Positions 61,470-64,000 of a stretch of 64,000 bases of DNA are shown piece by piece. The DNA is from Roseibium denhamense. GTDB lineage: Bacteria > Pseudomonadota > Alphaproteobacteria > Rhizobiales > Stappiaceae. The notes beneath the pieces are model-generated. The model ran no database searches and was not told where the DNA came from. It saw only the letters and a program-made list of their open reading frames with translations. Location of the stretch: positions 301,564 through 365,563 of the forward strand of contig NZ_SMLZ01000116.1 in assembly GCF_009711415.1 (NCBI RefSeq), read 5' to 3'. Every line of letters starts with the position of its first letter. Position 1 is the stretch's first letter. Made by a program: the position numbers and the translations under genes.

Positions 61470-64000
61470 GTGGCATCGATTACCTCCAACATTGATATTC
61501 TGGGTTTTTCTACACGCCTCCCTGGCGCAGACAACAACGAGGCTTTCTGGCACCTTTTGAAGAACGGCCAATGTTCCGTTTCGTCGGTGTCGACCGACCG
61601 TTGGCCGCTCGCGCGTTTCGGCCACCCGGCACAATCGACTTCTGGAAAGTCCTATACATGGGCGGCTGGGCAGCTCGATAACGTCTGGGATTTTGATCCT
61701 GGGTTTTTCGGCATTTCACCGCGTGAAGCGATCCAGATGGATCCGCAACAGCGCCTGCTTCTGCAGCTCGTTTGGGAAGCGCTCGAGCACGCCAATCTTA
61801 GACCCAGCGATCTGGCCGGTACGACGACCGGCGTTTATGTCGGTGCGTCTTCTTTGGACTATCACCACCGGTTTCTGGTGGACCCTGCAATGGCCGACAT
61901 GCAATTCATGACCGGCAACACGCTGTCCATCGTCTCAAACCGGATATCCTATATTTACGATTTGCGCGGGCCGAGCTTCACTGTTGACACTGCTTGCTCA
62001 TCTTCGTTGGTTGCCCTGCATGAGGCCGTTTCCGCCATTGAGAGCGGGCAGATCGATACGGCCATTGTGTGCGGTGTCAGTCTGCTTTTGAGCCCGTTCG
62101 CTTTTGTCGGCTTTTCCCGCGCAACAATGCTGTCGCCAACAGGGCTCTGCCAGGCATTTGATGCGAATGGCGACGGCTATGTTCGGTCCGAGGGCGGGGC
62201 TGTTATCGTTTTGCGGTCCGCACGCACAGAATTGCCGGAAGGCACGAAGAGCTACGGAAAGATACTTGCAACGGGCATCAACGCAGATGGCCGCACCGTG
62301 GGGTTATCCCTGCCCTCGCCCTACGCACAAGCAGATCTTTTGCGTGAGATGTATGACGGCTTGGGCATCAACCCAAAACAGCTTGCATTTGTTGAAGCTC
62401 ACGGGACTGGAACACGTGTCGGCGACCCGGCTGAAGCTGATGCCCTCGGCAAGGTTATTGGACAAAAACGCGATAATGTCCTTCCGATCGGGTCGGTTAA
62501 GACGAATGTCGGGCATCTTGAACCGGTATCTGGGCTTGTTGGCCTTCTAAAATCGACACTTGCTCTTAATCACGATGTCCTTCCACCCTCGCTTCATTTC
62601 AACACACCAAACCCCGACATTCCCTTTGAAGACCTCAATCTGAGGGTCGCGACACAATCAGAAGAGCTTGAAAAAACTGCCGAAAGGCGCCTCGCCGGCA
62701 TCAACTCATTCGGGTTTGGCGGGACAAACGCCCATGCGGTGATCGGTGATCCGGATCCTGCGCCGGTCGTCGGAGAACTCCCAGCCGAAGAAGCTCCACT
62801 CATCATCAGCGCCCGGTCCAAAGACGCGCTCAAAATCCTAGCGGCTGATTATGCGGCAATTCTGGAAACTGAAGACCCTGCCAAGGTCACCACGCTTGCA
62901 ACATCGCTTGCCCATGGACGGGATATGCTCTCAGAGCGGCTGGTGGTTCTTGGCAAAGACCAGGACGAGCGCCTTGCAGCGCTGAAGGGATTTACCGAAA
63001 GCGGCGGCAAGACCGCGGGGGCAGTTTCAGGCAGCGTCATAAGGCCAGATGCCAAAATCGGATTTGTGTTTTCCGGAAACGGCTCGCAATGGGCCGGCAT
63101 GGGCCAAGACGCGTATCAAACGGACGATGTATTTAGATCTGCCTTCGACAGTGTTGACAAATTGTTCATGGCCGTTAGCGGCTGGTCCTTGGTAACCACC
63201 CTTTTCGCAGAAGACCTGGACGTAGACCTGGAACGGTCTGAAATTGCTCAGCCGCTTCTTTTTGCGATCCAAGTCGGCATCGTTCAATCCCTGCGCAAAC
63301 GTGGCATTGACTCTGCGGGCGTGGCCGGCCACTCGGTCGGGGAAGTCGCGGCCGCATGGTGTGCAGGGGCACTGGATCTCAAACAAGCCGTGCGTGTCAT
63401 CCGGGCACGATCCAGCGAGCAAGAGGTCGTCCGGGATCTCGGGTCAATGGCCGCTCTCCTTCTGCCGGCGGAAAAGGCCGTTCAGGCAATCGCGGACAGC
63501 GGATTGCCGCGCCTTGAGCTTGCCGCGGAGAACAGCCCGCGCAGCGTTACAATTTCCGGTGACACTGAGAGCCTTGAGGCCTTTGCCAAGTTTGCACGCA
63601 AGAACAAGTGGGCACTGCGCCGTCTCAATCTGGCCTATCCGTTCCACAGTGCGCTTGTGGACCCGATCAAGGAGCCCTTGCTGGCTGCTCTCGACGGCCT
63701 TGAAACGACAAAAGCGAGTTTGCCGTTCTACTCGACCGTGACACCAGATGCACCTGAGGTCGCAACCGATGCGGATTACTGGTGGCTGAACGTGCGCCAG
63801 CCCGTCCGGTTTGCATCTGCGATCGGGACGATGGCCGAAGACGGCTTTTCTGTTTTTGTTGAGATCGGTCCGAAACCGGTTCTTGGCACTTATGTCAATG
63901 ATGTTCTTCGGGGAAAGGGCAAAAAAGCTCAGTTTCTGGAAACCCTTAAAGAGCAAAAACACACTGGGGAAGCCCCGAGCTCCAACCCGCTGGACGAAAT
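61470..64000 (+). CDS. Type I polyketide synthase, KS-AT N-terminus, runs off window
   Basis: At least 843 residues; no stop within the window. The GTG at 61470 is the first possible start after an in-frame TAA at 61446. A complete ketosynthase covers residues ~1-430 with the Cys176-His311-His349 triad in DTACSSSL, EAHGTGT and KTNVGHLE. A linker leads to an acyltransferase (about residues 530-840) with SGNGSQWAGMG, catalytic Ser622 in GHSVGE and His726 in YPFHS, more like malonyl- than methylmalonyl-selective types. There is no loading module before the KS. Downstream KR, DH, ER or ACP domains would lie beyond the edge. It could make a polyketide or, like rhizobial RkpA, a modified fatty acid. 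Confidence 0.92.
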   Translation, partial: MASITSNIDILGFSTRLPGADNNEAFWHLLKNGQCSVSSVSTDRWPLARFGHPAQSTSGKSYTWAAGQLDNVWDFDPGFFGISPREAIQMDPQQRLLLQLVWEALEHANLRPSDLAGTTTGVYVGASSLDYHHRFLVDPAMADMQFMTGNTLSIVSNRISYIYDLRGPSFTVDTACSSSLVALHEAVSAIESGQIDTAIVCGVSLLLSPFAFVGFSRATMLSPTGLCQAFDANGDGYVRSEGGAVIVLRSARTELPEGTKSYGKILATGINADGRTVGLSLPSPYAQADLLREMYDGLGINPKQLAFVEAHGTGTRVGDPAEADALGKVIGQKRDNVLPIGSVKTNVGHLEPVSGLVGLLKSTLALNHDVLPPSLHFNTPNPDIPFEDLNLRVATQSEELEKTAERRLAGINSFGFGGTNAHAVIGDPDPAPVVGELPAEEAPLIISARSKDALKILAADYAAILETEDPAKVTTLATSLAHGRDMLSERLVVLGKDQDERLAALKGFTESGGKTAGAVSGSVIRPDAKIGFVFSGNGSQWAGMGQDAYQTDDVFRSAFDSVDKLFMAVSGWSLVTTLFAEDLDVDLERSEIAQPLLFAIQVGIVQSLRKRGIDSAGVAGHSVGEVAAAWCAGALDLKQAVRVIRARSSEQEVVRDLGSMAALLLPAEKAVQAIADSGLPRLELAAENSPRSVTISGDTESLEAFAKFARKNKWALRRLNLAYPFHSALVDPIKEPLLAALDGLETTKASLPFYSTVTPDAPEVATDADYWWLNVRQPVRFASAIGTMAEDGFSVFVEIGPKPVLGTYVNDVLRGKGKKAQFLETLKEQKHTGEAPSSNPLDE

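Noticed and set aside
1-64000. tRNA genes, CRISPR arrays, insertion sequences and prophage parts
   Set aside because: No T-loop-like sequence in an intergenic region, no regular spaced repeats, and no transposase or integrase reading frame was found.

Overview
The window looks like chromosomal DNA of a GC-rich marine-type alphaproteobacterium, probably Hyphomicrobiales and plausibly a Stappiaceae (Roseibium/Labrenzia-like) strain. The clues are the gene order aminotransferase-hom-glpX-recJ, a heterotetrameric sarcosine oxidase operon next to glutathione-dependent formaldehyde detoxification, an MttB-like methyltransferase, a class I PHA synthase and the rplM-rpsI pair. The taxonomic call is inferred from gene content, not from a search. 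No tRNA, rRNA, CRISPR array, insertion sequence or prophage was seen.

Layout. 0-3 kb: an exported caspase-like/Sel1/peptidoglycan-binding protein followed by a lipoprotein cut by the window edge. 3-10.5 kb: a GNAT protein, an ornithine-cyclodeaminase-family enzyme and a branched-chain amino-acid-type ABC transporter (binding protein, LivH, LivM, LivG, LivF). 11-18.9 kb: an FMN-binding protein with an exported agmatine deiminase, an orphan T6SS amidase effector (Tae4 family) overlapping a small lipoprotein gene, an M3 oligopeptidase, a DUF423 protein, and a cytochrome P450 translationally coupled to an LpxL-like acyltransferase. 19-21.4 kb: formaldehyde oxidation (adhC, GNAT, fghA). 21.8-27 kb: soxBDAG. 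27-32.7 kb: HD-GYP protein, EEP hydrolase, phosphate permease, Nudix and nitrilase-family enzymes, and a tiny membrane protein. 32.7-38.2 kb: recJ, glpX, hom and a frameshifted aminotransferase. 38.5-44.6 kb: two cyclic-di-GMP enzymes around a frameshifted PHA synthase. 45-51 kb: agmatinase-like protein, guanine deaminase, MATE exporter, rpsI-rplM. 51.5-55.2 kb: a third GGDEF protein, a small membrane protein, a thioesterase and a ferric-reductase-like flavocytochrome. 55.4-61.2 kb: betaine-homocysteine methyltransferase, a dimethylglycine-dehydrogenase-like flavoprotein and, divergently, an MttB-family methyltransferase. 61.5 kb to the end: the first 843 residues (KS and AT domains) of a type I polyketide synthase running off the window.

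How the genes work together. Three separated blocks fit one catabolic theme. Methyl groups could be removed from glycine betaine or a related quaternary amine by the MttB-like protein or Bmt, from dimethylglycine by the GcvT-type flavoprotein, and from sarcosine by SoxBDAG. The resulting formaldehyde could be cleared by AdhC and FghA. The corrinoid protein and reactivase an MttB enzyme would need are not in the window. Four proteins for cyclic-di-GMP synthesis or breakdown are scattered through the middle. 

The points most worth a second look are the orphan Tae4-lipoprotein pair, the P450-acyltransferase couple, the MttB/flavoprotein divergent promoter with repeated TTGCGNCA motifs, two single-base frameshifts in otherwise intact core genes only 2.7 kb apart, and the unfinished polyketide synthase.
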